Below are positions 44,454 to 53,455 of a DNA stretch of 64,000 nt, piece after piece. Origin of the DNA: Deinococcus rubellus (GTDB taxonomy: Bacteria > Deinococcota > Deinococci > Deinococcales > Deinococcaceae). The notes beneath the pieces are model-generated. The model was not told the DNA's origin. It did no database searches and saw only the letters and a list, made by a program, of their open reading frames with translations. The DNA is taken from positions 322,501 to 386,500 of the forward strand of contig NZ_CP104213.1 in assembly GCF_025244745.1 (NCBI RefSeq), in the 5' to 3' direction. The stretch's first letter is position 1; every line of letters begins with the position of its first letter. Made by a program: the position numbers and the translations under genes.

Positions 44454-45404
44454 ATGCAACAGCTCAAGAACCTGGCCTTCCTTTCCCTTACCCTGCTCGC
44501 CTCTGCCGCGCTGGCGCAGACCAAGCAGGTCATGGGCGTCTCGATTCCCTCTGCCGATCACGGCTGGACGGCGGGCATCGTCTACTGGGCCAACCAGACC
44601 AAGGCCGAGCTGGAAAAGCAGTACCCCGGCCTCACCGTCATCGTCAAGACCGCCAAGGATTCCAACGAGCAGGCCAATCAGATTCAGGATCTTTCCGCCG
44701 TCAACAAAATCAACGCCCTGGTGATCTTGCCGCAGGAAAGTGCGCCGCTGACCCGTCCGGTGGGCAACCTCCAGAAGAAGGGCGTATTCACGGTGGTCGT
44801 GGACCGCGCCCTGACCGACCCCACCGCCCAGAACGCCTATGTGGCGGGCGACAATCCGGGTCTGGGCAAAGTCAGCGGCGAGTACGTGGGCAAAACGCTG
44901 GGTGGCAAGGGCAATATCGTGGTGCTGCGCGGCATTGCCACTGTGATCGACAACCAGCGGGTCGACGCCTTTGACGCGGTTCTCAAGGCCAAATACCCCG
45001 ATATCAAGATTCTGGACAAGCAGTACGCCAACTGGAACCGCGACGACGGCTTCAAGGTGATGCAGGATTACCTGACCCGCTTTCCCAAGATCGACGCGGT
45101 GTGGGCGCAGGACGACGACATCGCGGTGGGGGTGCTGAAGGCCATTCAGCAGGCCGGGCGCAGCGACATCAAGTTCGTGCTGGGCGGCGCGGGCATGAAG
45201 GAAATGGTCAAGAAGGTGCAGGACGGCGATCCGCTCATCACCGCCGACGTGACCTACCCGCCCACCATGATCCGCGACGCCATGCGCCTGACCGCCAAAT
45301 CGCTGATGACCAAAACCGCCATGCCCAAGTCCACCATCATTCCCAGCACGCTGGTGACCAAGAGCAATGCCGCGAAGTTTTATTACCCGGATTCGCCGTT
45401 CTGA
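44454..45404 (+). CDS. Sugar ABC transporter substrate-binding protein (RbsB-like, Peripla_BP_4)
   Basis: 316 residues from the ATG at 44454 ([21 protein letters not shown], a signal peptide); AAGGAG lies 5 nt upstream. The two-lobed periplasmic fold shows [30 protein letters not shown] residues (NALVILPQE), VVDRAL, and [16 protein letters not shown]. It binds a monosaccharide or polyol. The TIM-barrel and dehydrogenase genes that follow suggest the solute is oxidised and isomerised after uptake. Confidence 0.92.
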   Translation: MQQLKNLAFLSLTLLASAALAQTKQVMGVSIPSADHGWTAGIVYWANQTKAELEKQYPGLTVIVKTAKDSNEQANQIQDLSAVNKINALVILPQESAPLTRPVGNLQKKGVFTVVVDRALTDPTAQNAYVAGDNPGLGKVSGEYVGKTLGGKGNIVVLRGIATVIDNQRVDAFDAVLKAKYPDIKILDKQYANWNRDDGFKVMQDYLTRFPKIDAVWAQDDDIAVGVLKAIQQAGRSDIKFVLGGAGMKEMVKKVQDGDPLITADVTYPPTMIRDAMRLTAKSLMTKTAMPKSTIIPSTLVTKSNAAKFYYPDSPF

Positions 45405-45592
45405 GCAGCCCTGGGCTTTGAGGAACAGCAAGTTCAAACCTTCTGCTCTGGCCGCTTGATTAAACTGTGGGGCGGGCCAATGTTGCTCGCCCTGCAGTTT
45501 GTTCTGTCACTGCTCAAGCCTGGCCCTGTTCTGGCTCACAGCTCGCAACCCGAAGTCTTTTGACCCACCCATCCCACAAAGGACACCCACCC

Positions 45593-46600
45593 ATGCCCAG
45601 ACCCGTCACCCTGTTTACCGGCCAGTGGGCCGATCTGCCCCTCGCTGAACTCGCGCCGCTCGCCAGAGAAATGGGCTTCGACGGCCTGGAACTGGCCTGC
45701 TGGGGCGACCATTTCGACGTGCAGCGGGCACTCAAGGAAGAAGGCTACGTTCAGAGCGTGCGCGACCTGCTCGCCCAGCACGGCCTCAAGGTTTACGCCA
45801 TCGGCAACCACCTGGTCGGACAGGCCATCTGCGACCCTATCGACGAGCGGCACAAGTCGATTGTGCCTGCCCACGTCTGGGGCGACGGCGATCCGGAAGG
45901 CGTGCGCCAGCGCGCGGCGCAGGAGATGATGGACACTGCCCGTGCTGCCAAAAAGCTGGGCGTTGGCGTGGTCACGGGCTTCACCGGTTCGAGCGTCTGG
46001 CACAGTCTCTACGCCTTTCCGCCCACCGATCAGGCCTACTGGCAGCGCGGCTTTGACGACTTCGCCTGCCGCTTCACCCCGATTCTGGAGGTGTTTGAGG
46101 AAGTCGGCGTCAACTTCGCCCTGGAAGTTCACCCCACCGAGATTGCCTTCGACACGGCGACAGCTGAGCGGGCGCTGGAAGCTGTGGGGCGTCATAAAAG
46201 ATTCGGCTTCAATTACGATCCCAGCCACCTGGCCTATCAGGGTGTGGATTACGTGGGCTTTTTGCGGCGCTTCCCCGAGCGGATTTACCACGCCCACATC
46301 AAGGATGTCTGGTGGAACCACGGCAGCGGCGAGGTGGGCGTGTTCGGCGGCCACACGACGTTTGGTGACGCCCGGCGCTTCTGGGACTTTCGCTCGGTGG
46401 GGCGCGGTGACGTGAATTTTGAGGCCATTATCGTGGCGCTGCACGACATCGGGTATTCTGGCCCGCTGAGCATCGAGTGGGAAGATGCCCGGATGGACCG
46501 CGTCTTCGGGGCGACCGAGAGCGCCGCCTACACCCGTAAGCTGGACTTCCCCGCCTCGGACGTGGTGTTCGACGCGGCCTTTGGCAAGGACGATGCGTGA
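45593..46600 (+). CDS. Sugar phosphate isomerase/epimerase (xylose isomerase-like TIM barrel)
   Basis: 335 residues starting [21 protein letters not shown] with AAAGGA upstream. AP_endonuc_2-type barrel features are ARE(M)[29 protein letters not shown] (metal Glu), [13 protein letters not shown] (Asp/His), [10 protein letters not shown], and [11 protein letters not shown] (C-terminal metal Glu). It probably isomerises or dehydrates an oxidised sugar or inositol product; the exact reaction is unknown. Its stop overlaps the next gene (GTGA). Confidence 0.88.
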   Translation: MPRPVTLFTGQWADLPLAELAPLAREMGFDGLELACWGDHFDVQRALKEEGYVQSVRDLLAQHGLKVYAIGNHLVGQAICDPIDERHKSIVPAHVWGDGDPEGVRQRAAQEMMDTARAAKKLGVGVVTGFTGSSVWHSLYAFPPTDQAYWQRGFDDFACRFTPILEVFEEVGVNFALEVHPTEIAFDTATAERALEAVGRHKRFGFNYDPSHLAYQGVDYVGFLRRFPERIYHAHIKDVWWNHGSGEVGVFGGHTTFGDARRFWDFRSVGRGDVNFEAIIVALHDIGYSGPLSIEWEDARMDRVFGATESAAYTRKLDFPASDVVFDAAFGKDDA

Positions 46601-47742
46601 ATACCTATCAGCGCCGCCTCCGACTGGCGATGGTCGGCGGCGGCTTAGACGCCTTCATCGGCGCGGTTCACCGTCACGCGGCGGCACTGGATGGACGCTA
46701 TGAACTGGTGGCCGGTGCCCTGTCCAGCACGCCGGAACGCTCCCGGGCGTCGGGCCAGGTGCTGGGCCTTCCCGCTGAGCGCAGTTACGGCACCTGGCAA
46801 GAACTGCTGGAAGGCGAAAAGGCGCGCGAGGACGGGGCCGAGGTCATCAGCATCGTGACGCCCAATCACCTGCATTTTCCAGTGGCGCTGGCGGCGGTGC
46901 AGGCCGGGTTTCACGTCATCTGCGACAAGCCGCTGGTGCACACATTGGCGCAGGCCCAGGAACTTGAGCAGGCTGTTGAGCAGGCGGGCAATGTCTTCGC
47001 TGTCACCTATAACTATTCTGGATACCCGCTGATCCGCCAGGCCCGCGAAATGGTGCGCGGCGGGGTGCTGGGCGAGATCCGCAAGGTGATCGTGGAGTAT
47101 CACCAGGGCTGGCTGGCCACCGGGAGCGAGGGCAAGCAGGCCGAGTGGCGCACCGACCCCGCCCGCAGCGGCCCTGCTGGAGCGCTGGGCGATATCGGCA
47201 CGCACGCCGAGCAGCTCGTCAGCTTCGTGACGGGCCTGGAACTCAGTGAGGTGGCCGCCGAGTTGACCCGGTTCGTGCCGGGCCGCGCCCTGGACGACGA
47301 CGCCAGCATGTTGCTGCGTTTTGAAGGCGGTGCAAAGGGGCTGCTGACCATCTCGCAGATCGAGATTGGCCGCGAGAACGATCTGCGCCTGGCCGTTTTC
47401 GGCAGCAGGGGCAGTCTGAGCTGGTGTCAGGAAAACCCCAATGTCCTGATTTACGACCAGCTCGATATGCCCCGGCAACTGCTGACGCGCGGTGGGGCGG
47501 GGCTGGGCGCGGCGGCCACGGCGGCCACCCGCCTCCCCTCCGGCCACCCTGAAGCCTTCATCGAGGCATTTGCCAACATCTATGTGGGTGCCGCTGACGA
47601 CATCGCGGCGCGGCAACGCGGCGAGAAGTTGGAAACGCTTTACCCCACCGTGAAAGACGGCGTGCGCGGCGTGGACTTCATGGAGAAGGTGCTGGAAAGT
47701 GCAGCGCAGAATGGGCGCTGGGCGGCGTGGGCGGGCCGATGA
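46597..47742 (+). CDS. Gfo/Idh/MocA family oxidoreductase
   Basis: 381 residues starting at GTG inside the isomerase stop. The Rossmann site is [37 protein letters not shown] and [18 protein letters not shown] contain the catalytic EKP-type lysine (here DKP). The C-terminal substrate domain has [20 protein letters not shown], with the catalytic Asp-x-x-x-His. It uses NAD(P) to oxidise or reduce a sugar or inositol. As the last gene of the uptake operon it probably acts on the imported solute. Confidence 0.92.
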   Translation: MNTYQRRLRLAMVGGGLDAFIGAVHRHAAALDGRYELVAGALSSTPERSRASGQVLGLPAERSYGTWQELLEGEKAREDGAEVISIVTPNHLHFPVALAAVQAGFHVICDKPLVHTLAQAQELEQAVEQAGNVFAVTYNYSGYPLIRQAREMVRGGVLGEIRKVIVEYHQGWLATGSEGKQAEWRTDPARSGPAGALGDIGTHAEQLVSFVTGLELSEVAAELTRFVPGRALDDDASMLLRFEGGAKGLLTISQIEIGRENDLRLAVFGSRGSLSWCQENPNVLIYDQLDMPRQLLTRGGAGLGAAATAATRLPSGHPEAFIEAFANIYVGAADDIAARQRGEKLETLYPTVKDGVRGVDFMEKVLESAAQNGRWAAWAGR

Positions 47743-47875
47743 AAGAGCGGAGTACTTGCGAAGACATTTTGGGTGAGTTTTGGATGATCAAAACCTGTAA
47801 GACCTGTGTTATATCTTAACCTTTAGGTTTTGTCACGATGGCCCTCCTTTTCCTGCTGGCGGTGATCCACTCTTT

Positions 47876-48625
47876 ATGCTCATAACCGAAGTGCTGGTGG
47901 TTGAATCCCAGATCGGTGTTCGCAAGGCGCTCGAGCGGCTGCTTGAGGGTCTGGGTCTGCGTTTTCGCAGCGTCGGGAGCGGCGCGCAGGCCGAGCGTGA
48001 GAGCCGTGAATGGCGGCCCGGTCTGGTCATCGCCGGGCTGACCCTGCCGGACCAGAGCGGGCTGGCGTTGTGCCGCAAGCTGTGCCAGGACTCGCTGCCG
48101 GTGGTGCTGCTCGGCGACATCGGCTGGAACGATGCCCAGGCAGCGGGCGCGGCGGGCACTTTAGGGTTGCCGCTGGAAGCCCTCGAACTCTCGAAGCTGA
48201 TTCATTCGCTGCTCGGAACCCGCGCTCAGGTCGCGCCGCCGCCGGGTCTGCTGTTTGCCGAGAAGTTGATGGAGCGCTCCGGCGTGTTGGCCGTGAGCTG
48301 TTACGACGCCCAGGGTGCGCCGCAGCATAGTGTGGGCCTGCGGCTGCCTGAGGGGCTGGGGGGTCGGGCCAGAACGTCCCTGGCGGATGTCCACTGGCTG
48401 GCCGAGGGCCAGGGCACCACGCCACATGTCACCATGCCGCCGCTGCGCGGAGCGGGCCTGGCCACCAGGCCGCTCGGCGTCATTCAGGTGGAATACGGTG
48501 AGCGCTGCTTGCTGCTGTTCGAGCGGTCCGGCGGCATCGTGGCCTGCTTGCTTCGAGACAGCGCCAGTGCCAGCCTGATGAAGTACTGGCTGCGCTCGAC
48601 TGGGCCGGTGGAGTCGTCGTTTTAA
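47876..48625 (+). CDS. Degenerate receiver-domain protein with C-terminal roadblock-like domain
   Basis: 249 residues. Residues 5-115 look like a CheY receiver (EVLVVESQIGVRKALERLLEGL). The residues needed for phosphorylation are lost: the acidic pocket reads ES, the phospho-Asp is Gly54 (VIAGLTLPDQSG), and the conserved Lys of the KP motif is Leu. The C-terminal half (GVLAVSCYDAQGAPQ to GVIQVEYGERCLLLFER) resembles roadblock/LC7 regulatory domains, but this is by pattern only. No kinase or output gene adjoins it. A TTATATC box lies about 65 nt upstream. Confidence 0.7.
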   Translation: MLITEVLVVESQIGVRKALERLLEGLGLRFRSVGSGAQAERESREWRPGLVIAGLTLPDQSGLALCRKLCQDSLPVVLLGDIGWNDAQAAGAAGTLGLPLEALELSKLIHSLLGTRAQVAPPPGLLFAEKLMERSGVLAVSCYDAQGAPQHSVGLRLPEGLGGRARTSLADVHWLAEGQGTTPHVTMPPLRGAGLATRPLGVIQVEYGERCLLLFERSGGIVACLLRDSASASLMKYWLRSTGPVESSF

Positions 48626-48824
48626 CATTCAATCCCCTGGCCGGAGTCACCGGTTCGGGGGCTGAGCGATCAATAGTCTGCTGAATTTTTTTGAAAGGAG
48701 GCCGATTCGGAATCGGGGCTGGCCCCATACGGGTGCTGCTCATGGCGATACGCGCATGGGCATGCCTGACCGCTTTTTGTAGGGTGGAATGAAATGAAGC
48801 GGAATCAGTAGTACTGGGCCAGCC

Positions 48825-49256
48825 TTATTTGCTGGTTTTGCGCTTGCCGCGCGCGCGCGATTTGCCGAGCGAGTGGCCCTTGTCGTAGCTGGCCTGCATT
48901 TTCTGGCGGGTTTCGGCGGCCAGTGTCTTGAAATCAACCAGACCCGCTTCAATCGCCTCGATACTGGGCTTGATGGTGCCGCCGCGCCGGGTGGCCGCCA
49001 GTTCGCGGTTGGTGCGGTCAAACCACTCTTCGAATTTGGGCGTCACTTCGAAGATCATTTCGCGCATGGTGCGGCTGTAAGTTTCGTCGCTGTTGCGGCG
49101 ACTAAATGATTTGGGCAACTGGAAGCGCTCAGTGTTCATGTACGCCGCTTCAAACTGACCTTCCCGCACCGCCGACTTGAAATCCTTAACGAAGGTATCA
49201 CTGCGCTGTGGGTTGGTGAGCATCTGGACCTGTTCGCTCAATTTACGATAAGTCAT
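48825..49256 (-). CDS. Hypothetical protein with basic C-terminus
   Basis: 143 residues from MTYRKLSEQVQMLTNPQR; AGGAGG lies about 13 nt upstream, so the longer ORF is rejected. The protein is soluble, helical and charged. It has FSRRNSDETYSRTMREMIFEV and PKFEEWFDRTNRELAATRRGG in the middle and a very basic tail, SRARGKRKTSK, that could bind nucleic acid. It is not recognised as any named family. A good promoter lies at 49281-49309. The 200 nt downstream hold short palindromes but no gene. Confidence 0.75.
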   Translation of the reverse strand: MTYRKLSEQVQMLTNPQRSDTFVKDFKSAVREGQFEAAYMNTERFQLPKSFSRRNSDETYSRTMREMIFEVTPKFEEWFDRTNRELAATRRGGTIKPSIEAIEAGLVDFKTLAAETRQKMQASYDKGHSLGKSRARGKRKTSK

Positions 49257-49280
49257 GTTGTGTTGTTCCTCCTGCCTGCG

Positions 49281-49309
49281 AGTATGAATTGAAGACAGCT
49301 GTAAGTCAA
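49281..49309 (-). promoter_or_regulatory. Sigma-70-type promoter of the basic-tail protein gene
   Basis: On the minus strand, -35 TTGACT (49304-49309) and -10 CATACT (49281-49286) have a 17-bp spacer. The leader would be about 20 nt and carries AGGAGG. The remaining stretch 49310-49668 upstream shows no convincing gene. Confidence 0.65.
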
Positions 49310-49668
49310 TATGAGCAGCAGCAGCCAGAAGCAAGACAGTAATTTTTCTTATAAATACCAACTCAATACCCAGCTCTCTCTGCACGACCGATCAGGTTTT
49401 ACAGGGCCTGGCACAGTTTCAGACTTCCAAAGAGGGCAGGAAGTCAGTCTATATCGGCGGAAATGAACGGTGGAGGTCGCTTGCTTTCTGCACTGCGGAG
49501 CCTGTTTGGTCTCTCCGTTCACGGAAAATGTAGAAAATCCCTTCCAGCCCGCCAATACCGAGTGGGGAAATTGATGGGAAGCTGTTGGACTCGCTCCTGT
49601 GTCGGTGCGGGAGCTTCCTCAACGACGGGTGGACGATCTGGAATGACAGATTCAGGAAAGAGTCTGCC

Positions 49669-51327
49669 CTAGCCTGCCTGAGCGGCGGCCCGCCCGGCCA
49701 CCCGTCCGCTGAACAGACAGCCGCCCAGGAAGGTGCCCTCCAGCGAGCGGTAACCGTGAAGGCCGCCGCCACCGAAGCCTGCCACCTCGCCCGCCGCATA
49801 CAGGCCCGGTATCACCGCGCCGCCGGGTGCGAGAACCCGTGCGCTCAGATCGGTCTCCAGGCCGCCCAGCGACTTTCGGGTCAGGACATTCATTCGGACG
49901 GCAATGAGGGGGCCGTCCGCCGGGTCGAGGATCGGGGCGGGCCGTGCCACCCGCGTCAGGCGCTCGCTCAGCAGGGTGCGGGCTGATCTGACGAGGGCGA
50001 GTTGCGTGTCCTTGCCGACCTCGTTGACAGTCTGGGCGTCGCGGGCCTCGATCTCGCGCCGCAGCGTCTGTTCATCCACGGCGGCGTTGCCGATCAGGTC
50101 GTTCATACCGCGCACCAGGCCTTTGAGCGTCGACCGCACCACGAAGTCGGCTCCATGGTCCATGAAGGCCTGCACCGGGGCCTGCACGGCGCGGCCCACC
50201 CGCTGCAAGGTCAGGGCCAGGTCTCGGTTGGTCCAGTCGGGGTTTTGCTCGCTGCCCGACAACGCAAATTCCTTCTTGATGATGGCCCGGTTGAGCACGA
50301 ACCAGGTGTGGGGGTAGCCGTGCTGGGTGATGTGACTGAGCGTGCCGAGCGTGTCGAAGCCGGGATAGTGCGGGAACGGCAGCCGCCGCCCGCTGGGGTC
50401 GAGCCACAAGCTGCTCGGCCCCGGCAGCACCCGGATGCCGTGACTGGGCCAGACCGGATTCCAGTTGCGCAGCCCTTCGGTGTAGTGCCACATCCGGTCC
50501 GGGTTGATCAGGCTGGCCCCGGCCTGCTGGGCAGCGAGCTGCATCTGGCCGTCCACATGTGCAGGCACGCCACTCAGCATGAAGTCTGGAGCCGGGCCGA
50601 GGCGCTCGGTGGGCCAGTATTGCCGCACCAGATCGTGATTGCCGCCGATACCGCCGGACGTGAGGATGACTGCCCCTGCGCTGAACTCGAACTCGCCGGT
50701 GACCACCCGTGAACTGCGCTCACCGCGCGCTTCGGACGACGCTTCGAGCACCTCGCCGTGAACGCCGCTGACCCGCCCCGCCGTGAACTTCAGACCGCGC
50801 ACCCGGTGGCGAAAGGCGAACTGGATGTGCCCAGCCTGGGCGTGCTGGCGCACTCGGCGCTCGAACGGCTTGACAATACCAGGCCCGCTGCCCCAGACGA
50901 TGTGAAACCTCGGCACGCTGTTGCCAGGGCCAAGTGCGCCCTGCCCGCCGCGCTCGGCCCAGCCCACCGCCGGAAAGAAGCGCACGCCCTGGGCAGTCAG
51001 CCAGCGCCGTTTCTCGCCCGCCGCGAACTCCAGATACGCCTGCGCCCACTGACGCGGCCAGTGGTCCTCGGGCCGGTCAAAGCCCGCCGTCGTCATCCAG
51101 TCGCGGCGGGCCAGTTCGGGCGAGTCACGAATGCCCAGGCGGCGCTGCTCCGGCGAATCAATCAGAAAAAGCCCGCCGAGCGACCAGAAGGCCTGCCCGC
51201 CCAGGTTCTGCTCACCTTCCTGATCGAGCAGCAACACTCGCTTGCCCGCGTCGGCCACCTCGGCAGCGGCCACCAGCCCGGCCAGTCCGGCCCCCACCAC
51301 GATCACGTCGGCGTGCTGTGAATTCAT
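49669..51327 (-). CDS. FAD-binding dehydrogenase (3-ketosteroid dehydrogenase / flavocytochrome-like)
   Basis: 552 residues. The N-terminal dinucleotide site is DVIVVGAGLAGLVAAAEVADAGKRVLLLDQE, and the second FAD segment near the C-terminus is GLYAAGEVAGFGGGGLHGYRSLEGTFLGGCLFSGR. AVILTSGGIGGNHDLVRQYWP is the FAD_binding_2 motif. It belongs to the group annotated as putative FAD-binding dehydrogenase and probably introduces a double bond next to a carbonyl. The substrate is unknown. It starts at the ATG giving MNSQHADVIVVG. Confidence 0.88.
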   Translation of the reverse strand: MNSQHADVIVVGAGLAGLVAAAEVADAGKRVLLLDQEGEQNLGGQAFWSLGGLFLIDSPEQRRLGIRDSPELARRDWMTTAGFDRPEDHWPRQWAQAYLEFAAGEKRRWLTAQGVRFFPAVGWAERGGQGALGPGNSVPRFHIVWGSGPGIVKPFERRVRQHAQAGHIQFAFRHRVRGLKFTAGRVSGVHGEVLEASSEARGERSSRVVTGEFEFSAGAVILTSGGIGGNHDLVRQYWPTERLGPAPDFMLSGVPAHVDGQMQLAAQQAGASLINPDRMWHYTEGLRNWNPVWPSHGIRVLPGPSSLWLDPSGRRLPFPHYPGFDTLGTLSHITQHGYPHTWFVLNRAIIKKEFALSGSEQNPDWTNRDLALTLQRVGRAVQAPVQAFMDHGADFVVRSTLKGLVRGMNDLIGNAAVDEQTLRREIEARDAQTVNEVGKDTQLALVRSARTLLSERLTRVARPAPILDPADGPLIAVRMNVLTRKSLGGLETDLSARVLAPGGAVIPGLYAAGEVAGFGGGGLHGYRSLEGTFLGGCLFSGRVAGRAAAQAG

Positions 51328-51381
51328 GGACTGAGTTTAAGGGATACGACTCTCGGACGATCTCGAGCCAGTGGCCCGCTG

Positions 51382-51585
51382 TCAGGCCTGTGAGCTGTCG
51401 GTGGTGCTGTCATCGGCGTTTGGATTTTGCCCGTCGCCCTCTTCCTGGCTTGTGGCGGTATTGAGCAGCACGCTGCCGAAGCTCTCTTTCCTCTCGTGCT
51501 TGTCAGTGCGGCCCACGTCGGTTCGGCTCTGAGTATCGTCGGAGAGGCCGACCAGCGGGGTGGTGTCACTGCATTTGTCAGTTAT
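51382..51585 (-). pseudogene. Start-less paralogue of the adjacent 85-residue acidic protein
   Basis: A 67-codon open frame encodes TPLVGLSDDTQ near the start and TTDSSQA at the end. This matches the ends of the neighbouring gene at 51655-51912 (TPLVGITEDDS and TTDNSQA). Where that gene reads ATG-ACT-GAC, this copy reads ATA-ACT-GAC, so the start codon seems lost. The middle parts differ. It is either a dead tandem duplicate or a gene using an ATA start; the former is more likely. Confidence 0.55.
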
Positions 51586-51654
51586 TCTCCACAGTGACGC
51601 GCTGCTCCCAGGCCCAGGTTCGGGTCAGGTTGAGCGGCGTTTAGAAAGCAGTTT

Positions 51655-51912
51655 TTATGCCTGCGAGTTGTCGGTGGTGCCTTCGTCGGCGTCAGCGTCA
51701 GCGTGGCCTGCTCCGTCAACCGACTGACCCGATAGCGTTTCAATGAAACTGGTGGCGAGACTCGGCACATCGCCTCGCCGGGTGGCCGCGTCGTCTACCG
51801 GCTGCGGGTGAACCAGGCGGCCCAGCAGGGTGTTCTGGTCGGTGGGGGCTGGGCGTGAGTCGTCCTCGGTAATGCCGACCAGCGGGGTGTTGTCGTCGAG
51901 GGGGTCAGTCAT
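51655..51912 (-). CDS. Small acidic hypothetical protein
   Basis: 85 residues beginning MTDPLDDNTPLVGITEDDS and ending in a stretch of Asp/Ala (HADADADEGTTDNSQA). It is acidic and probably disordered, with one possible helix around LATSFIETLSG. The family is not recognised. TAGGCT ends 6 nt before the ATG, a leaderless layout. The truncated sister copy lies 69 nt downstream on the same strand. Confidence 0.7.
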   Translation of the reverse strand: MTDPLDDNTPLVGITEDDSRPAPTDQNTLLGRLVHPQPVDDAATRRGDVPSLATSFIETLSGQSVDGAGHADADADEGTTDNSQA

Positions 51913-52005
51913 GTGTGCAGCCTACCGCTGACAGGCGACGTTCAGGTCTGCGTCCACTTGAGCAATCGTTGGGTCTGCAGTGACTGGGCCATCAGGCTGT
52001 CAGAC

Positions 52006-52031
52006 CAAAAAAAGACCGGATTGCTCCGGCC
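52006..52031 (-). terminator. Rho-independent terminator of the RGG-repeat protein gene
   Basis: On the minus strand, GGCCGGA-GCAA-TCCGGTC (7 bp with one G-T pair) is followed by seven T residues, about 27 nt past the stop. Confidence 0.8.
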
Positions 52032-52057
52032 CAATGCTATTTCACTGATGACCAGCG

Positions 52058-53020
52058 TTACTTGTCGTCGCGGCGGCCCGAACCGCCCCAGCCCAGATCA
52101 CGGCGGGCGCGGGGCCGGAATTCGCCGCCGCCCTCGCTACCGCTTCCTGGTCGGGCGCTGCGGTCGCCTTGGTAGCTGCCGCCGCCCTGACTGCTTTGAC
52201 TACCCTGGGAAGCACCAGCACCCCGGTCTTCACGGGGACGGAAGCCGCCTTCACGGTTACCCTGGTAGCCGCCGCTGCTCTGCGCGCCCCGATCTTCACG
52301 CGGACGGAAGCCACCCTCGCGGTTGCCGCCTTCACGGTTACCCTGGTAGCCGCCGCTGCTCTGCGCGCCCCGATCTTCACGCGGACGGAAGCCACCCTCG
52401 CGGTTGCCGCCTTCACGGTTGCCCTGGTAGCCGCCGCTGCGCTCGCCCCGGTCCTCACGGGGCCGGAAGCTGCCTTCGCGGTTGCCCTGGTAGCCGCCGC
52501 TGCTCTGCGCGCCCCGGTCCTCACGGGGCCGGAAGCCACCCTCGCGGTTGCCCTGGTAGCCGCCGCTGCGCTCGCCACGGTCCTCGCGGGGTCGGAAGCC
52601 GCCCCGGTCATTGCCGCGTTCGCCCTGATCGCGGCTGCCCTGTTCTCTGCCGCCCTGCTCTTTGCTTGGGGCCGCGCCCTGGCCCTGGCTCTCGCGCAGT
52701 TCGCGCATCTCGCGCCGCAGCCCGCGAATTTCCTTGCTCTGCTCGTCGAGCGTGTCCTGCAACTTGCCCAGCATGGCGAACAACTGGCCCGCGTCAATGA
52801 AGTCTTCCTCGTCGCCCTCGGCCTCTTCGGCGTCGAGTTCGGCGTCCTCGTCGATTTCCTCGCCCTCCAGGTGGGGCAGAATGCTCATCACGGCTTCGGG
52901 AGCCTGCGGCGCGGCGCTGGCCTCGTGGCTCTGGGCCGATTCGCTCGGCGCTTCGGTGTGCTGTTCGGCGGCCATCTGCTCGGTCTGCGGCTCGCCCTCG
53001 GTCTGGTGCTGATCGGTCAT
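52058..53020 (-). CDS. RGG/GYQGNRE-repeat protein with acidic N-terminus and coiled coil
   Basis: 320 residues from MTDQHQTEGEPQTEQ; AAAGGA lies 13 nt upstream. The order is an acidic disordered start (1-60), a very acidic stretch (EGEEIDEDAELDAEEAEGD), and a coiled coil near LGKLQDTLDEQSKEIRGLRREMRELRE. Six tandem repeats of 21-26 residues of the form GGFRPREDRG then GGYQGNRE follow (about 150-285), with a glycine/arginine tail after them. The composition is that of RNA-binding, condensate-forming RGG proteins. No folded domain is seen apart from the coiled coil. The function is unknown. Confidence 0.8.
   Translation of the reverse strand: MTDQHQTEGEPQTEQMAAEQHTEAPSESAQSHEASAAPQAPEAVMSILPHLEGEEIDEDAELDAEEAEGDEEDFIDAGQLFAMLGKLQDTLDEQSKEIRGLRREMRELRESQGQGAAPSKEQGGREQGSRDQGERGNDRGGFRPREDRGERSGGYQGNREGGFRPREDRGAQSSGGYQGNREGSFRPREDRGERSGGYQGNREGGNREGGFRPREDRGAQSSGGYQGNREGGNREGGFRPREDRGAQSSGGYQGNREGGFRPREDRGAGASQGSQSSQGGGSYQGDRSARPGSGSEGGGEFRPRARRDLGWGGSGRRDDK
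52235..52600. repeat. Tandem coding repeats inside the RGG protein gene
   Basis: Six imperfect DNA units of about 63-81 bp encode the GGFRPREDRG / GGYQGNRE peptide repeats. Two neighbouring units are nearly identical, and extra GGNRE blocks sit in two of them, so copy number may vary between strains. The repeats are coding, not CRISPR-like. Confidence 0.8.
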
Positions 53021-53116
53021 GGTATCGTTTGTCCTTTGCCCGGCCAAGCGGGTCTACCCCTTAGCGTATCACGCGCCAGGACTTCCGGGAGACCCCTGCC
53101 CGTTAGACTGCACGGC

Positions 53117-53455
53117 ATGACCCAGCCCCCCAGAACCTCAGCCGCCAGCAGCGCCGGAAAAGCCATTGCCCCGGAAGACCGCGCCCGACTCGATCAGGTG
53201 TTCATGCAGGTGATGCTCGACACCCAGGCACAGGTTCAGCAAAGTCGCCCGGTGCAGCCGGGGAACCTCGCCGCCATGTTTCACAAGGAGCAGGTCTCGG
53301 AAGCGCTTCAGGGCTGCGCCATGCTGATTGCGGGCTGGAACCAGAACCGCATCGATGAGGCCGGAACCCTCAGATCGCTGCGGGCGCTGCGGGCGCTGGA
53401 ATTGCCGGAGCTGGCCGGGCGCATCGAGAAGTTGGCCGACATAGACGCGGCTTAA
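53117..53455 (+). CDS. Hypothetical protein, helical
   Basis: 112 residues starting MTQPPRTSAASSAGKA. TAGACT ends 7 nt before the ATG, which fixes the start and argues against a much longer in-frame reading to the left. It is soluble and helical: RLDQVFMQVMLDTQAQVQQSRP, then SEALQGCAMLIAGWNQNRIDEAG, and RSLRALRALELPELAGRIEKLADID. It is unrecognised. Its last 4 nt overlap the 3' end of the HAD gene. Confidence 0.7.
   Translation: MTQPPRTSAASSAGKAIAPEDRARLDQVFMQVMLDTQAQVQQSRPVQPGNLAAMFHKEQVSEALQGCAMLIAGWNQNRIDEAGTLRSLRALRALELPELAGRIEKLADIDAA

Noticed and set aside
52235..52600. Regular repeats that could suggest a CRISPR array
   Set aside because: Units are imperfect, contiguous and in frame with protein repeats; there are no unique spacers of constant length and no cas genes.
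52169..53455. 428-codon plus-strand frame across the RGG gene into the small gene at 53117
   Set aside because: The left part is the complement of RGG coding repeats. TAGACT 7 nt before ATG 53117 marks the real start of the small gene.
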